NCBI RefSeq assembly: GCF_030646925.1
Contig: NZ_JAUSKL010000066.1
Coordinates: 52,947-116,946, forward strand
Reading direction: 5' to 3'
Length of the DNA stretch: 64,000 bases
Source: Candidatus Binatus sp.
Lineage (GTDB): Bacteria; Desulfobacterota; Binatia; Binatales; Binataceae
This document shows positions 36,792-46,212 of the stretch, one piece after another (the stretch's first letter is position 1; the number at the start of each line of letters is the position of its first letter). Below the pieces are notes generated by a model, which saw nothing but the letters and a program-made list of their open reading frames with translations, was not told the origin of the DNA and did no database searches. A program made the position numbers and the translations under genes.

Positions 36792-36831
36792 CTATCTTAG
36801 CGCCGCGATCGCGCACCGCGCGCGATACGCG

Positions 36832-37197
36832 CTATTTGTCGGTGCGCAACTCGACCGTATTGCCGTCGGGATCGGTCACCCAAAGTTGGCGCCCCGCGCC
36901 CATGTTCGACGGCGCCTCGAGAAACTCGATTCCCATCTCATTCAGCGCGCGCTTGGTCTCGTCGAAATCTTCGACGTCGAAAGCAACGTGCGCGCCGAGC
37001 GGATCGGGCTTACTGCCGCGCGCTTCGCTCGAGATGATGTGCAAGGCATTGTTGCCGACGCCGTACCATGCGCCGCCGATCCCGAAATCGGGGCGAGGCA
37101 GCCGCTTCAGCCCGATAACCTTTTCATAGAACTCGGTCGCCTTCTCGACGTTGGTCACGCGGAACGCCGCGTGATTGAAACCCTTGGTCTTTACCAT
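36832..37197 (-). CDS. VOC (glyoxalase/extradiol-type) family protein
   Basis: A 121-residue protein forming one VOC unit of two beta-alpha-beta-beta-beta repeats. Candidate metal ligands are His9 (GFNHAAF), the His of GAHVAFDVED and the Glu of DGNTVELR. Such proteins act as dimers as lyases, isomerases or dioxygenases on small substrates. The reaction is unknown. It converges with ispG, with 40 bases between. Confidence 0.88.
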   Translation of the reverse strand: MVKTKGFNHAAFRVTNVEKATEFYEKVIGLKRLPRPDFGIGGAWYGVGNNALHIISSEARGSKPDPLGAHVAFDVEDFDETKRALNEMGIEFLEAPSNMGAGRQLWVTDPDGNTVELRTDK

Positions 37198-37320
37198 TTC
37201 GATTGCTCCTCCGCGGAGTTTTCAATGCAACTGAGGCTAATTCGATATCTAGCACGAGGCCGAGCCGATGCGACATGGCGCGCACGGCCGTCATCGCTGC
37301 TGCTCTCCTCCGTCACTTTT

Positions 37321-37485
37321 TGTCACTTCTGAGCGAAGCGAAGAATCCCGGATCCTTTGCTCTCGCTGTCTGCACCCTCGCCCGCCTCTCTATCGTAGAG
37401 CGATTCGGCCCTTCGGCCCGAAGTCGGCTTCGCGGCTGACGCGCTTCGGCGCGCCTCTCCCGCAACAAAGCGGGCGAGGCAAAGA
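37321..37485 (+). repeat. Dispersed intergenic repeat, family B, copy 1
   Basis: Contains TTCTGAGCGAAGCGAAGAAT, CTGCACCCTCGCCCGCCTCT, a palindromic GATTCGGCCCTTCGGCCCGA stretch, and CTCTCCCGCAACAAAGCGGG. The same blocks in the same order occur at 42161-42290 and, inverted, at 54901-55074. The whole interval 37198-37570 holds no credible gene. Confidence 0.75.
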
Positions 37486-37570
37486 ACAGGCGCGATCTCG
37501 CCAGCCAACGCGATCCTGCTACCGGAATCATGGGAGCCTGAGCTGAGCGATCCTCCAAGATAGCCCGTTC

Positions 37571-38740
37571 TCAATCGAATGCGCTCTCGCCCGTGATGTC
37601 GCGTCCGAGGATCAGCGTGTGCACGTCGAAAGTTCCTTCGTAAGTGTTCACCGTTTCGAGATTCAGCATGTGCCGGATGACGGGATACTCGTTCACGATA
37701 CCGTTGGCGCCCAGCATGTCGCGGGCATCGCGCGCGATCTTGAGCGCCTCATTCACGTTGTTGCGCTTGGCGAACGAGACGTGCTCCGGGCGCATCTTGC
37801 CCTGGTCCTTCAGATGGGCGAGCCGCAGGCAAATCATCTGCGCCTTGGTGATCTCGGTGAGCATCTTGACGAGCTTGGCCTGCACCAATTGATAGCCCGC
37901 CAGCGGACGGGAAAATTGTTTGCGCGACTTGGTGTAATCGAGCGCGCACTGGTAGCACGATCGCGCCGCGCCGATCGCGCCCCACGCGATTCCGTAGCGC
38001 GCCTGCGTGAGGCATCCGAGCGGGCCCTTGAGTCCGCGCGCCGCCGGCAGATGAGCCGTGCTGGGGATTCGCACGTCCTCGAAAATCAGCTCCGACGTGA
38101 TCGACGCGCGCATCGAGAACTTGCCGTGGATATCGCGTGTCGAAAATCCCGGCGTGCCCTTCTCGACTACAAATCCCGTGATGCCTTCCTCGACCTTGGC
38201 CCACACGATCGCGATATCGGCAATCGAGCCGTTGGTGATCCAGCGCTTGGCGCCGTTCAAGATCCATCCGTCGCCGTCGCGGCGCGCGCGGGTTTCCATC
38301 CCGCCGGGGTCGGAGCCGTGGTCGGGCTCGGTCAAGCCGAAGCATCCGATCAATTTTCCTTTGGCCATCTCCGGCAGGTAGCGCAACTTTTGCTCTTCGG
38401 TGCCGTTGGCGTAGATCGCGTACATCGAGAGCGCGCTCTGGACGGACGCGAAGGAGCGCAAGCCGGAGTCGCCGGCCTCGAGTTCCTGCATGATCAATCC
38501 ATAAGCAACGTTGTTCATTCCGGCGCATCCGTAGCCCTTCAAATTGGCGCCGAACATGCCGAGCTCGGCCATTTGCGGGATGAGATGCATCGGAAATTTT
38601 TCGTCGGCGAAGGCGCGCTCGATGATGGGCAGGATTTCGCGCTGGACGAAGCGCTTGGCGGTGTCGCGCGCCATCTTCTCTTCGCCGGTGAGTAAATCGT
38701 CCAGATGAAAGAAGTCGAGGTCTCTTAACAAATCCGCCAT
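37571..38740 (-). CDS. Glutaryl-CoA dehydrogenase-like acyl-CoA dehydrogenase
   Basis: A 389-residue flavoprotein. FGLTEPDHGSDPGGMETRA binds FAD/substrate, RSFASVQSALSMYAI matches the glutaryl-CoA dehydrogenase loop, and the catalytic Glu368 lies in ETVNTYEGTFDVHTLILGRD. This combination resembles glutaryl-CoA dehydrogenase more than medium-chain types. The reaction would be oxidation (and decarboxylation) of glutaryl-CoA to crotonyl-CoA during lysine, tryptophan or aromatic catabolism. Divergent from a LysR regulator, which may control it. Confidence 0.88.
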   Translation of the reverse strand: MADLLRDLDFFHLDDLLTGEEKMARDTAKRFVQREILPIIERAFADEKFPMHLIPQMAELGMFGANLKGYGCAGMNNVAYGLIMQELEAGDSGLRSFASVQSALSMYAIYANGTEEQKLRYLPEMAKGKLIGCFGLTEPDHGSDPGGMETRARRDGDGWILNGAKRWITNGSIADIAIVWAKVEEGITGFVVEKGTPGFSTRDIHGKFSMRASITSELIFEDVRIPSTAHLPAARGLKGPLGCLTQARYGIAWGAIGAARSCYQCALDYTKSRKQFSRPLAGYQLVQAKLVKMLTEITKAQMICLRLAHLKDQGKMRPEHVSFAKRNNVNEALKIARDARDMLGANGIVNEYPVIRHMLNLETVNTYEGTFDVHTLILGRDITGESAFD

Positions 38741-38975
38741 GTTAGCTCCGTGTCAAATCTTAAGACTGTTTTACTTTTCAAAGTTTGATAAATCGCGATT
38801 ATATCGACGTTATGTCGGCAGTTATCTAGGTGACTGGGAAATGCTATTTAGTCTTGCATGCTCTTGACCTACGACGGCGGGTTCCGCACCCTTTTACAAG
38901 GCATGGAAACTCCGTTGTCGCGCATTGTTTGCCTCGTCCTTGAGTATCACGTAGCCTTATACATGAAGTAACCCT
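38741..38975. promoter_or_regulatory. Divergent promoter region between acyl-CoA dehydrogenase and LysR genes
   Basis: An AT-richer 235-base gap between divergent starts, the usual place for a LysR operator of T-N11-A type. ATCTTAAGACTG-like and TGATAAATCGCGATTATATCG stretches near 38757-38810 have partial dyads, but I cannot single out one operator. Confidence 0.45.
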
Positions 38976-39971
38976 ATGCATATTGAAACGCTGAAAGTTT
39001 TTTGCGACATAATCGAAAGCGGAAGCTTTTCTTATGCCGCGTCACAAAACTTCGTAACCCAGTCGGCGGTCAGCCAGCAGGTCCGGAGCCTGGAAGAGAA
39101 ATATGACTGCCGATTGATAGAACGCGGTCGCGCCGGAGTCAAACCAACTCCTGCCGGCCAGATTCTCTACACCGCCAGCAAGGAAATCGTACGCCGCTTC
39201 CTCGAGCTTGAGAACCGCCTGCGCGAAATCGGCTCGGTCGTGGCCGGCTCGATTCGCGTCGGCACGGTTTACAGCGTCGGTCTGCACGAGCTGCCGCCTT
39301 ACCTGTCGGAATTTCTGCGCAGCTACCCTGCGGTCAACGTACATCTCGAGTATCTGCGATCGAACAAGATCTACGACGATCTGATCGAAGGCAAAGTGGA
39401 CTTGGGCGTCGTGGCGTATCCATCGAAGCGGAGCCAGGTGGTATCGGTACCGTTTCGGCACGACGAACTCGTGCTCGCGGTTCCGCCCGACAATCCGCTC
39501 GGCAAGAGCACCAAGGTCAATGTCGGGCAACTTCAGGGCGAGAAGTTCGTCGGCTACGAGCGCGACATCCCGACCCGCAAGGCGTCGGACAAGATCCTGC
39601 GCGAGCACGGCGTCCGACCGAACTACGTGCTCGAGTTCGACAATATCGAAACGATCAAACGCGCGGTCGAGATCGGGCTCGGATGCGCGATCGTGCCGCG
39701 GATGACGGTCGAGAACGAGGTGGCTCGCGGAACGCTCAGGATGCTCGAGTTCCAGGAGGGTACGTTCCTCCGGCCGCTCGCAATCATCTATAAGCGCGGG
39801 CGCGAACTGTCGCCGGCCGTGCGCAAGTTTATCGAAGTACTCACCACCAGCACGCTGGTGCCGCGCGCGCGTGGCGAGAAAACCGACGGCAAGGCCGAGC
39901 GCGCGACTCGCGCCGAGCGAGCCGATCGTCACGCCGAAGTAAATTCCGAGCGGCTCGAGAAATCAGCGTAG
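38976..39971 (+). CDS. LysR family transcriptional regulator
   Basis: A 331-residue regulator. The N-terminal winged helix-turn-helix (residues 1-60, ETLKVFCDIIESGSFSYAAS and SAVSQQVRSLEEKY) is followed by the effector-binding domain (about 90-295; GSIRVGTVYSVGLHELP, DLGVVAYP). The last 30 residues are a charged Lys/Arg/Glu tail outside the family core. LysR proteins usually regulate the divergent neighbour, here the glutaryl-CoA dehydrogenase-like gene. A strong terminator follows. Confidence 0.94.
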   Translation: MHIETLKVFCDIIESGSFSYAASQNFVTQSAVSQQVRSLEEKYDCRLIERGRAGVKPTPAGQILYTASKEIVRRFLELENRLREIGSVVAGSIRVGTVYSVGLHELPPYLSEFLRSYPAVNVHLEYLRSNKIYDDLIEGKVDLGVVAYPSKRSQVVSVPFRHDELVLAVPPDNPLGKSTKVNVGQLQGEKFVGYERDIPTRKASDKILREHGVRPNYVLEFDNIETIKRAVEIGLGCAIVPRMTVENEVARGTLRMLEFQEGTFLRPLAIIYKRGRELSPAVRKFIEVLTTSTLVPRARGEKTDGKAERATRAERADRHAEVNSERLEKSA

Positions 39972-39995
39972 CGGAACCCCAGTTTTCGAAAAACG

Positions 39996-40033
39996 AACGG
40001 CCGGGTGCTGATGCCCCGGCCGTTTTCTTTTTT
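39996..40033 (+). terminator. Rho-independent terminator after the LysR gene
   Basis: AACGGCCGGG (39996-40005) pairs with CCCGGCCGTT (40015-40024); the region ends in a TTTTCTTTTTT run. It lies 25 bases after the LysR stop. Confidence 0.88.
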
Positions 40034-40064
40034 GGGAGTATCGTCGCGCGACCGCGATCTAGGG

Positions 40065-41483
40065 TCATAGCGGCGGGCGCTGAAAGCCGCCCAGAGCGCC
40101 CTCGGCAGCTTTGGCGATCGCCAATACGGTCTCCTCGCCGAATGCACGCCCGACGATCTGGATGCCGATCGGCAGGCCGTCGCGATCCTTGCCGGCTGGA
40201 ACTACCGCGCCCGGCAATCCCGCGCAATTGACCCACAGCGCCGGCCAGTTCGCCGCATACAGCGAGAAATTCTTGCCGTCGATATCGACCTCGAACGCGC
40301 CGTGCTTGAATGCGGTCACGCAGAACGCAGGCCCGAGGATAATCGGATACTGCTCCATAAATTCCGCGAGCTTCACCCGCCATGCGTCGCGCGCCATCGC
40401 GATCTTGAAAAACTCCGCCGCCGATTTTCCCGGCAGCGCGATCATCTGATTGCGGAAGCGCTCGCGCGCCAGATGCAGATGCTCTTTGAGCGCCTCGAGG
40501 CCAAGCTGATTGCCGTCGGCCATCGCGTATTGCGGCCACAGTTCGGCGCCCTCCGCCACCGGCGGCGTCACGTCGTCCACCGGGATGCCCAGGTTTTGCA
40601 GTTCCTTGCCGGCGCGCTCGATCGCACTGCGAATGTCCTTCGCGACCGGCGTCAGGCTGGTGCCGGTGAAGATCGCGCATCGCACTTTTTTCAGATCGAC
40701 GCTCTCCGGATGCACGTCCGCCGACGGCACGGTGTACACGGCGGCATGATGCGGCCCCTTCAGGATGTTGTACGAGAGCGTGAGATCATCGACGAAGCGC
40801 GCCATCGGACCAATCGTAGCCATGTGCGCAATTGGCGGCGGCGCACCGCCGGGTCCCGGCGGCATGTGACCGGTGCCGGGAATCGTTCCCCAGGTCGGCT
40901 TCAGTCCGACGGTGCCGCAGAAGTGCGATGGGATTCGAATCGAGCCGCCGTAGTCGGAACCGAGTCCAAGCGGCGACATCCCGACTGCGAGTGCAGCCGC
41001 TTCGCCGCCGCTCGATCCGCCGGGAACGCGATCGCGATTCCACGGATTGTTGGTGGCGCCGAAGACCGGATTGTCGCAGTCATAGTCCATCGCCATCTCG
41101 GGCAGATTCGTTTTCGCGATCACGATCGCGCCGGCCGCGCGCAGCCGCGCAACCGTTGGCGCGTCGGCGTCCGGCACGTAATGCTCGAAAATTTTCATGC
41201 CGTCGGTCGAGCGCACGCCTTCGGTCATCACGGAATCCTTGATCGAGATCGGCAGCCCTTCGAGCGGACGCGCATTCTTGCCCGCGAGTCGGCGATCGGC
41301 CTCTTCGGCCTCACGCCCGCCGCGTTCCTCGACCAGCGTGACGACCGCGTTCAGGCCGTGATTTACCGATTCGATTCGCTCGATGAAGGCCGAGACCATT
41401 TCAACTGAAGAGACCTCGCGCGCACGCAGCATCGCGGCGAGTTGATGAGCCGGGGCGAAAAATAGATCGTCCGAAAAAGCCAT
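40065..41483 (-). CDS. Amidase signature family amidohydrolase
   Basis: A 472-residue protein from ATG 41483, preceded by GAGGTG. The Ser-cisSer-Lys triad is visible: Lys82 in PISIKDSV, Ser158 in PGGSSGG and Ser181 in SDYGGSIR. Amidase-signature enzymes hydrolyse amides (or act in GatA-type amidotransferases). No gatB/gatC lies nearby, so a catabolic amidase is more likely than GatA. It converges with the LysR gene. The substrate is unknown. Confidence 0.92.
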   Translation of the reverse strand: MAFSDDLFFAPAHQLAAMLRAREVSSVEMVSAFIERIESVNHGLNAVVTLVEERGGREAEEADRRLAGKNARPLEGLPISIKDSVMTEGVRSTDGMKIFEHYVPDADAPTVARLRAAGAIVIAKTNLPEMAMDYDCDNPVFGATNNPWNRDRVPGGSSGGEAAALAVGMSPLGLGSDYGGSIRIPSHFCGTVGLKPTWGTIPGTGHMPPGPGGAPPPIAHMATIGPMARFVDDLTLSYNILKGPHHAAVYTVPSADVHPESVDLKKVRCAIFTGTSLTPVAKDIRSAIERAGKELQNLGIPVDDVTPPVAEGAELWPQYAMADGNQLGLEALKEHLHLARERFRNQMIALPGKSAAEFFKIAMARDAWRVKLAEFMEQYPIILGPAFCVTAFKHGAFEVDIDGKNFSLYAANWPALWVNCAGLPGAVVPAGKDRDGLPIGIQIVGRAFGEETVLAIAKAAEGALGGFQRPPL

Positions 41484-41682
41484 TTTTGCACCTCGCATGT
41501 CCAACCGGAATTATGGGGTTGAAGACGATGCTGAGGGAATATCATCGCGCACGTTTCATTGCACGCACTCCGGACTCGAGAGCGTGATCGCAAGGAAAAA
41601 GCGCCTCCTGGATGCTATGCTGATAGCGATGCCGCGATGAGCGCCGCAAAAAATTGTCTGAGCGAAAGAGGCGCGAAAGATC

Positions 41683-41932
41683 ATGACCAACCGAAACTCT
41701 TCTTAAGCGTATCTCGATCGATCCGAAAATCTGTTTTGGGAAGCCATGCATCCGTGGCCATCAAATTTGGGTGTCGCTCGTTCTCGATTTCCTCGCGAAC
41801 GGAGATACAGCCGCTGAGATTCTTGAAAACTACCCGCAACTCGAGGAAGCCGACATCATGGCGTGCATCGCTTACGGCGCCGAGATGGCGCGGGAACGTT
41901 TCGTTGAAATCCCAATCGCAGCCAAACCTTGA
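41683..41932 (+). pseudogene. Remnant DUF433 antitoxin gene with frameshift near the start
   Basis: From 41687 a frame reads TETLLKRISIDPKICFGKPC, then IRGHQIWVSLVLDFLANGDT and ends EILENYPQLEEADIMACIAY with GAEMARERFVEIPIAAKP before TGA. This is a full DUF433 (VapB-like) antitoxin. No start codon exists in that frame, because a TGA lies directly upstream. The ATG at 41683 is one base out of frame; deleting one A in ATGACCAACC would give a normal MTTETLL start. The gene is therefore broken at codon 3. A truncated DUF5615 toxin follows. Confidence 0.8.
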
Positions 41933-41991
41933 AAATCAAACTCGACGAAAATCTTGGCAAGCGCTGCGCTGAACTTAATAGTTCTCGATAA
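41929..41991 (+). pseudogene. Truncated DUF5615 toxin remnant
   Basis: TTG overlaps the antitoxin stop and starts KIKLDENLGKRCAELN, the usual first beta-helix of DUF5615 (PIN-like/Mut7-C) toxins. The frame ends after 20 residues at TAA; the catalytic remainder is missing, and intergenic repeat-type DNA follows from about 42028. Compare the intact pair at 44326-44930. Confidence 0.75.
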
Positions 41992-42026
41992 GGCACCCTC
42001 CTTCGCGATCGTTAGCTGCCTTTTTT

Positions 42027-42093
42027 CCGTCATTCCGAGCGAAGGCTGCTCCCCTCCGTCATCCTGAGCGAAGGCTGCCGGAGTCGAAGGATC
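42027..42093 (+). repeat. Dispersed short repeat, family C
   Basis: Two related units, CCGTCATTCCGAGCGAAGGC (42027) and CCGTCATCCTGAGCGAAGGC (42056), the second continuing TGCCGGAGTCGAAGGATC. An inverted relative is at 22253-22291. The type recurs in intergenic DNA of several uncultured phyla. Confidence 0.65.
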
Positions 42094-42160
42094 TCGATCG
42101 AGCTTTACGAATATTCGACCAGCCAGAGCGATCCAACACTCACCGATCCGATTCCACTTT

Positions 42161-42290
42161 TGTTATTCTGAGCGAAGCGAAGAATCCCGGATCTGTTTTC
42201 TGGCTTTTGTCATGTGCCGACTGCACCCTCACCCTACCTCGTCGCGAGGCGACTCGGCTTCCTCTCCCGCAACAAAGCGGGCGAGGTATA
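42161..42290 (+). repeat. Dispersed intergenic repeat, family B, copy 2
   Basis: Shares TTCTGAGCGAAGCGAAGAAT, CTGCACCCTCACCCTACCTC and CCTCTCCCGCAACAAAGCGG with the copies at 37321 and 54901. It lies directly downstream of the selenoprotein gene end, which is on the opposite strand. Confidence 0.75.
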
Positions 42291-42366
42291 AGAGGGCAGT
42301 CTCTGCTCGGGATGATCGACGAGGAGGTAGCGCCGCTCAGCTACCGTACCGCAGCCTGAGGTCGCC

Positions 42367-42717
42367 TCACTTCAGCGCGGCGCGAATACGATCGCGATCG
42401 AAGCCTGCGATCATCTCCTTGCCCGCGATCACGATCGGACGCTTGATGAGATTTGGCTCTTTCGCCATCAGCTTGATGGTCTCGGCCTGCGTGAGGGTCT
42501 TGCCCGCAAGACCCATCGCCTTGAACGCCGGACTTTTGGCATTCAGAAAGTCGCGCGGATCGCGGCCGGCGAACAGTTGCTGCAACTCGTACGCGCTGAA
42601 TGGCGACTTCGCGTAATCGCGATCGTCTGAATCGACGCCAAGCTCGTTGCGCAAGAAACTTCTTGCGTTGCGGCAGGTGGTTCAGGTGGATTTCCAAAGC
42701 AGGCGAACTTTCTTCAT
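42367..42717 (-). CDS. Selenoprotein: ArsC/Spx-like thiol oxidoreductase with UGA-encoded Sec12
   Basis: From ATG 42717 (GGAG 8 bases upstream) the frame reads MKKVRLLWKST, TGA, TTCRNARSFLRNELGVD and continues without a further stop to 42367, 116 residues in total. ArsC/Spx proteins have CxxC (or a single Cys) at this spot at the end of the first strand; here TGA replaces the first Cys (U12-T-T-C15). The length and the later IKRPIVIAGKEMIAGFD block (Arg that contacts the oxyanion) are intact. A SECIS-like hairpin follows the UGA. Sec insertion would give an arsenate-reductase-like or thiol-disulfide redox enzyme. The usual annotation would start at residue 22 and miss the active site. Confidence 0.85.
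42650..42667 (-). promoter_or_regulatory. Candidate bacterial SECIS element of the ArsC/Spx-like gene
   Basis: The transcript segment CGCAAGAAGUUUCUUGCG starts 15 bases after the UGA. It forms a 6-8 bp stem with a loop of AGUU or AAGUUU; the loop G lies 23 bases after the UGA and is followed by U, as in known bacterial SECIS hairpins. Confidence 0.75.
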
Positions 42718-42794
42718 TGGCAAATCTCCGTGATGGATACGCGCGGGCGGATCGGCCACCCGCGCTTCACATTCTTACTGCTCGAGCGCTCGCG

Positions 42795-43364
42795 TCACTC
42801 GATACTGGTGCTCGGCAAATTCGCCGGACCTGCGCCGCGATCGAACGGCGCGCCCGCGTTCGACGATTGCGGCGCGCTCGGCGGTATCGGTGCGATCGGC
42901 GCGACGCTGCGCGAGCTATTGCTCGCCGTCGCAGGAGTGTACGGCGGGGTCGTCGCGGCGGTCGCCTCCGGCGGAGTCCCAGTCGGCCCGCTGAAGTTGA
43001 GCGGCTGCTGACCCGCGAGCATCTGCGGCGTCACCACGTAGTCGCCGCCGAGCGCGCTGCGCCAGACGCCGTTCGCCGCCTGCTCGTTGCCGGCAGTTAC
43101 GACGTATGCGAGCCCGCCGACCACGCTTCCCACGACGGCGTACGTCAGCTTCGCCGGCACATACAGGATATTCACCAGCAGCGCGCCGACTCCGTACCCT
43201 GCGCCGGGCCAGTTCACGCCGCCCTGCTCGGGTTGCGGCACCTGCTGCGTCGGCGCCGGCGCTCCGACGTTCTGCGCGCCGGCCAGGCCGGTCATCGGGC
43301 CGGCCGGCATCGCGAGTATCAAGAGCGCGAGCAGCGCCGCGATTGCGAAATTTTTCTTCCTCAT
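42795..43364 (-). CDS. Hypothetical exported or membrane-anchored protein
   Basis: A 189-residue protein from ATG 43364 (GGAGG 6 bases upstream); an ATG at 43403 overlaps the CinA-type stop as ATGA and is possible but puts 13 residues before the signal. The signal/anchor is KKNFAIAALLALLILAMPAG. A second hydrophobic stretch, VGALLVNILYVPAKLTYAVVGSVVGGLAYVV, would form one or two spans. The rest is Pro/Ala/Ser-rich and probably unfolded. Family not recognised. Confidence 0.6.
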   Translation of the reverse strand: MRKKNFAIAALLALLILAMPAGPMTGLAGAQNVGAPAPTQQVPQPEQGGVNWPGAGYGVGALLVNILYVPAKLTYAVVGSVVGGLAYVVTAGNEQAANGVWRSALGGDYVVTPQMLAGQQPLNFSGPTGTPPEATAATTPPYTPATASNSSRSVAPIAPIPPSAPQSSNAGAPFDRGAGPANLPSTSIE

Positions 43365-43399
43365 GATTTCCTCCACCACCTCGTACAAATTAAAAATCG

Positions 43400-44131
43400 T
43401 CACTCCGTTTTCACGACCACGTCGGACGGCAGCAGCGCCATCAGATGCTTAAACGCGCGGTCCAGGTACTCCGCGCTTTTGGATTCGAGCGTCAGCTTGA
43501 CGCGATATTCGGGGTCGCCGATGCGCGGATACGAGCCGAGCATCAGCTCAGGGAAGTTGCGCACGCAATCGTTCAGATGCTCCGCGAGATTGCCTTCGCC
43601 GGTGCTGGTGTAGATCGCGCGCATGAAATACGGATCGGTCGCGAAGCGGCTTCTGAGCGCGAGCAGCTTGGCTTCGAACAGTTGCGGAATTCCCGGCAGC
43701 ACGTACACGTTTTCGATCTGCACGGTCGGAAAGCGGATATCGCCGCCATCATTCAGGATCGCGCCGTCGGGCACCTCGGCCATCTTGAGGCCGGCCTCGA
43801 GCGAGCGTTCCCTGAAATGCTCGCGGATCAGATTTTCGAGTTTGGGATGCATCACGAGCGGACGCCCGAACGCCCGCGCGACGCCTTCCATCGTCAGGTC
43901 GTCGTGCGTGGGGCCGACTCCGCCCGAGGTAATCACGAAGTCGAAGCGGCTCGCGCAGTAGGAAACTTCTTCGGCGATAATTGCGATGTCGTCGGGGATG
44001 GTTGCGATACGCGCGAGCGCGACGCCCATTTTGCGGAACTCGCGCGCCGCGAAGAACGCGTTCGAATCCTGCACCTTGCCTGAGAGGATTTCGTTGCCCA
44101 CCACCACCAGCGCGCAGTTGCGTTCTCCCAT
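43400..44131 (-). CDS. CinA-type molybdopterin-binding domain protein
   Basis: A 243-residue protein equal to the N-terminal MoCF/CinA domain: ALVVVGNEILSGKVQDSNA, VITSGGVGPTHDDLTMEGVARAFGRP and GGDIRFPTVQIENVYVLPGIP. The C-terminal deamidase domain of full CinA is missing. Stand-alone proteins like this are annotated as competence/damage-inducible or as ADP-ribose pyrophosphatase-like; the activity is uncertain. It overlaps the frame of the following exported protein. Confidence 0.85.
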   Translation of the reverse strand: MGERNCALVVVGNEILSGKVQDSNAFFAAREFRKMGVALARIATIPDDIAIIAEEVSYCASRFDFVITSGGVGPTHDDLTMEGVARAFGRPLVMHPKLENLIREHFRERSLEAGLKMAEVPDGAILNDGGDIRFPTVQIENVYVLPGIPQLFEAKLLALRSRFATDPYFMRAIYTSTGEGNLAEHLNDCVRNFPELMLGSYPRIGDPEYRVKLTLESKSAEYLDRAFKHLMALLPSDVVVKTE

Positions 44132-44325
44132 CTCGATTGCCTGCCTCGCGCGACCGCCTCGACCGGGATTATCGCAAGCGCACGCTGCTCACAGCAAGCC
44201 CGCTACGAGGGGCATCCGAAGTCAGCGCGGACTTCGATCTGGCGCCATTTGCGGCGCGGGCACATGGCCTTGAATCTCTGCTATTATGCGGAGGCGGATC
44301 GTTTCCTGCCTGTGGAGATCTACCG

Positions 44326-44574
44326 ATGACCACCAATCGAATCGAAATCAATCCGAAGGTGATGATGGGTAAGCCAGTTATCAAAGGCACTCGCATCACG
44401 GTGGAGCTGATTCTGTCCAAGCTATCGGAAGGCGCCACGGCCGAAGAATTGATCGAGGAACATCCACACCTGGTTAAGGAAGACATTCGCGCCGCGATTG
44501 CTTACGGCGCGGCAAGTGTCGCGCATGAGGAAATTGTCTTCCTTTCGCCGCAACAGAATTCAGCAAAATCCTGA
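44326..44574 (+). CDS. DUF433 antitoxin
   Basis: An 82-residue protein with the family pattern EINPKVMMGKPVIKGTRITVELILSKLSEG and IEEHPHLVKEDIRAAIAYG. The ATG is preceded by GGAG. DUF433 proteins are small winged-helix-like antitoxins (VapB45-type) that pair with DUF5615 PIN-like toxins; here the toxin gene begins two bases after the stop. It also shows clear relation to the broken copy at 41683. Confidence 0.9.
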   Translation: MTTNRIEINPKVMMGKPVIKGTRITVELILSKLSEGATAEELIEEHPHLVKEDIRAAIAYGAASVAHEEIVFLSPQQNSAKS

Positions 44575-44576
44575 GC

Positions 44577-44930
44577 GTGAGATTCGTCGCCGACGAGAGT
44601 TGCGCGGCGCAGATCGTCGAGGCTTTGCGCATCGCGGGTCACGACGTCCTCGCGATCAGCGAAGTCATGCAGGGCGCCGAAGACGAGGCGGTCATTCAGG
44701 CCGCAACCAATGACGACCGGGTGCTTCTGACCGAAGATAATGACTTTGGAAAGCTCGTGTATGCGCGCCATCGGAAGAATGCGGGCGTGGTACTGATTAG
44801 ATTCCCGAATCAAGTCCGCGCCCAGAAACCGAGGGCTGTTCTCGAGCTTGTCGCGCTGCGCGGAGATCGACTGCGTGGAAATTTCTCGGTGCTACAACCC
44901 GGCCGCGTTCGGATTGGAAAAAGTCCGTAG
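44577..44930 (+). CDS. DUF5615 PIN-like toxin
   Basis: A 117-residue protein starting at GTG 44577. FVADESCAAQIVEALRIAGHDV and RVLLTEDNDFGKLVYARHRKNAGVVLIRF show the PIN-like/Mut7-C arrangement: an acidic Asp at the first strand end, then TEDNDFG with two Asp. This is consistent with a metal-dependent RNase toxin. The neighbouring DUF433 gene supplies the likely antitoxin. The C-terminal quarter looks complete. Confidence 0.88.
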   Translation: MRFVADESCAAQIVEALRIAGHDVLAISEVMQGAEDEAVIQAATNDDRVLLTEDNDFGKLVYARHRKNAGVVLIRFPNQVRAQKPRAVLELVALRGDRLRGNFSVLQPGRVRIGKSP

Positions 44931-44957
44931 AACCTTGAGCACCAGCCCGCAAGCCCG

Positions 44958-46085
<1,128 letters not shown>

Positions 46086-46212
46086 CGTCTTCGGCTGAAG
46101 TACTACGGCGGATCGAAACCGCGTCGGGTCAGAGAAGATTTTGCACGCGACGGTGAAGCGGTCCGACTGCCAGCCCGATCGACCGGATTGACCGCCTTGC
46201 TTCGGCAGCCCG

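Noticed and set aside
42367..42717. ArsC/Spx-like gene as a simple nonsense pseudogene
   Set aside because: The only disruption is TGA exactly at the redox-Cys codon, the rest of the frame is intact, and a SECIS-like hairpin follows. A second gene in the window has the same arrangement.
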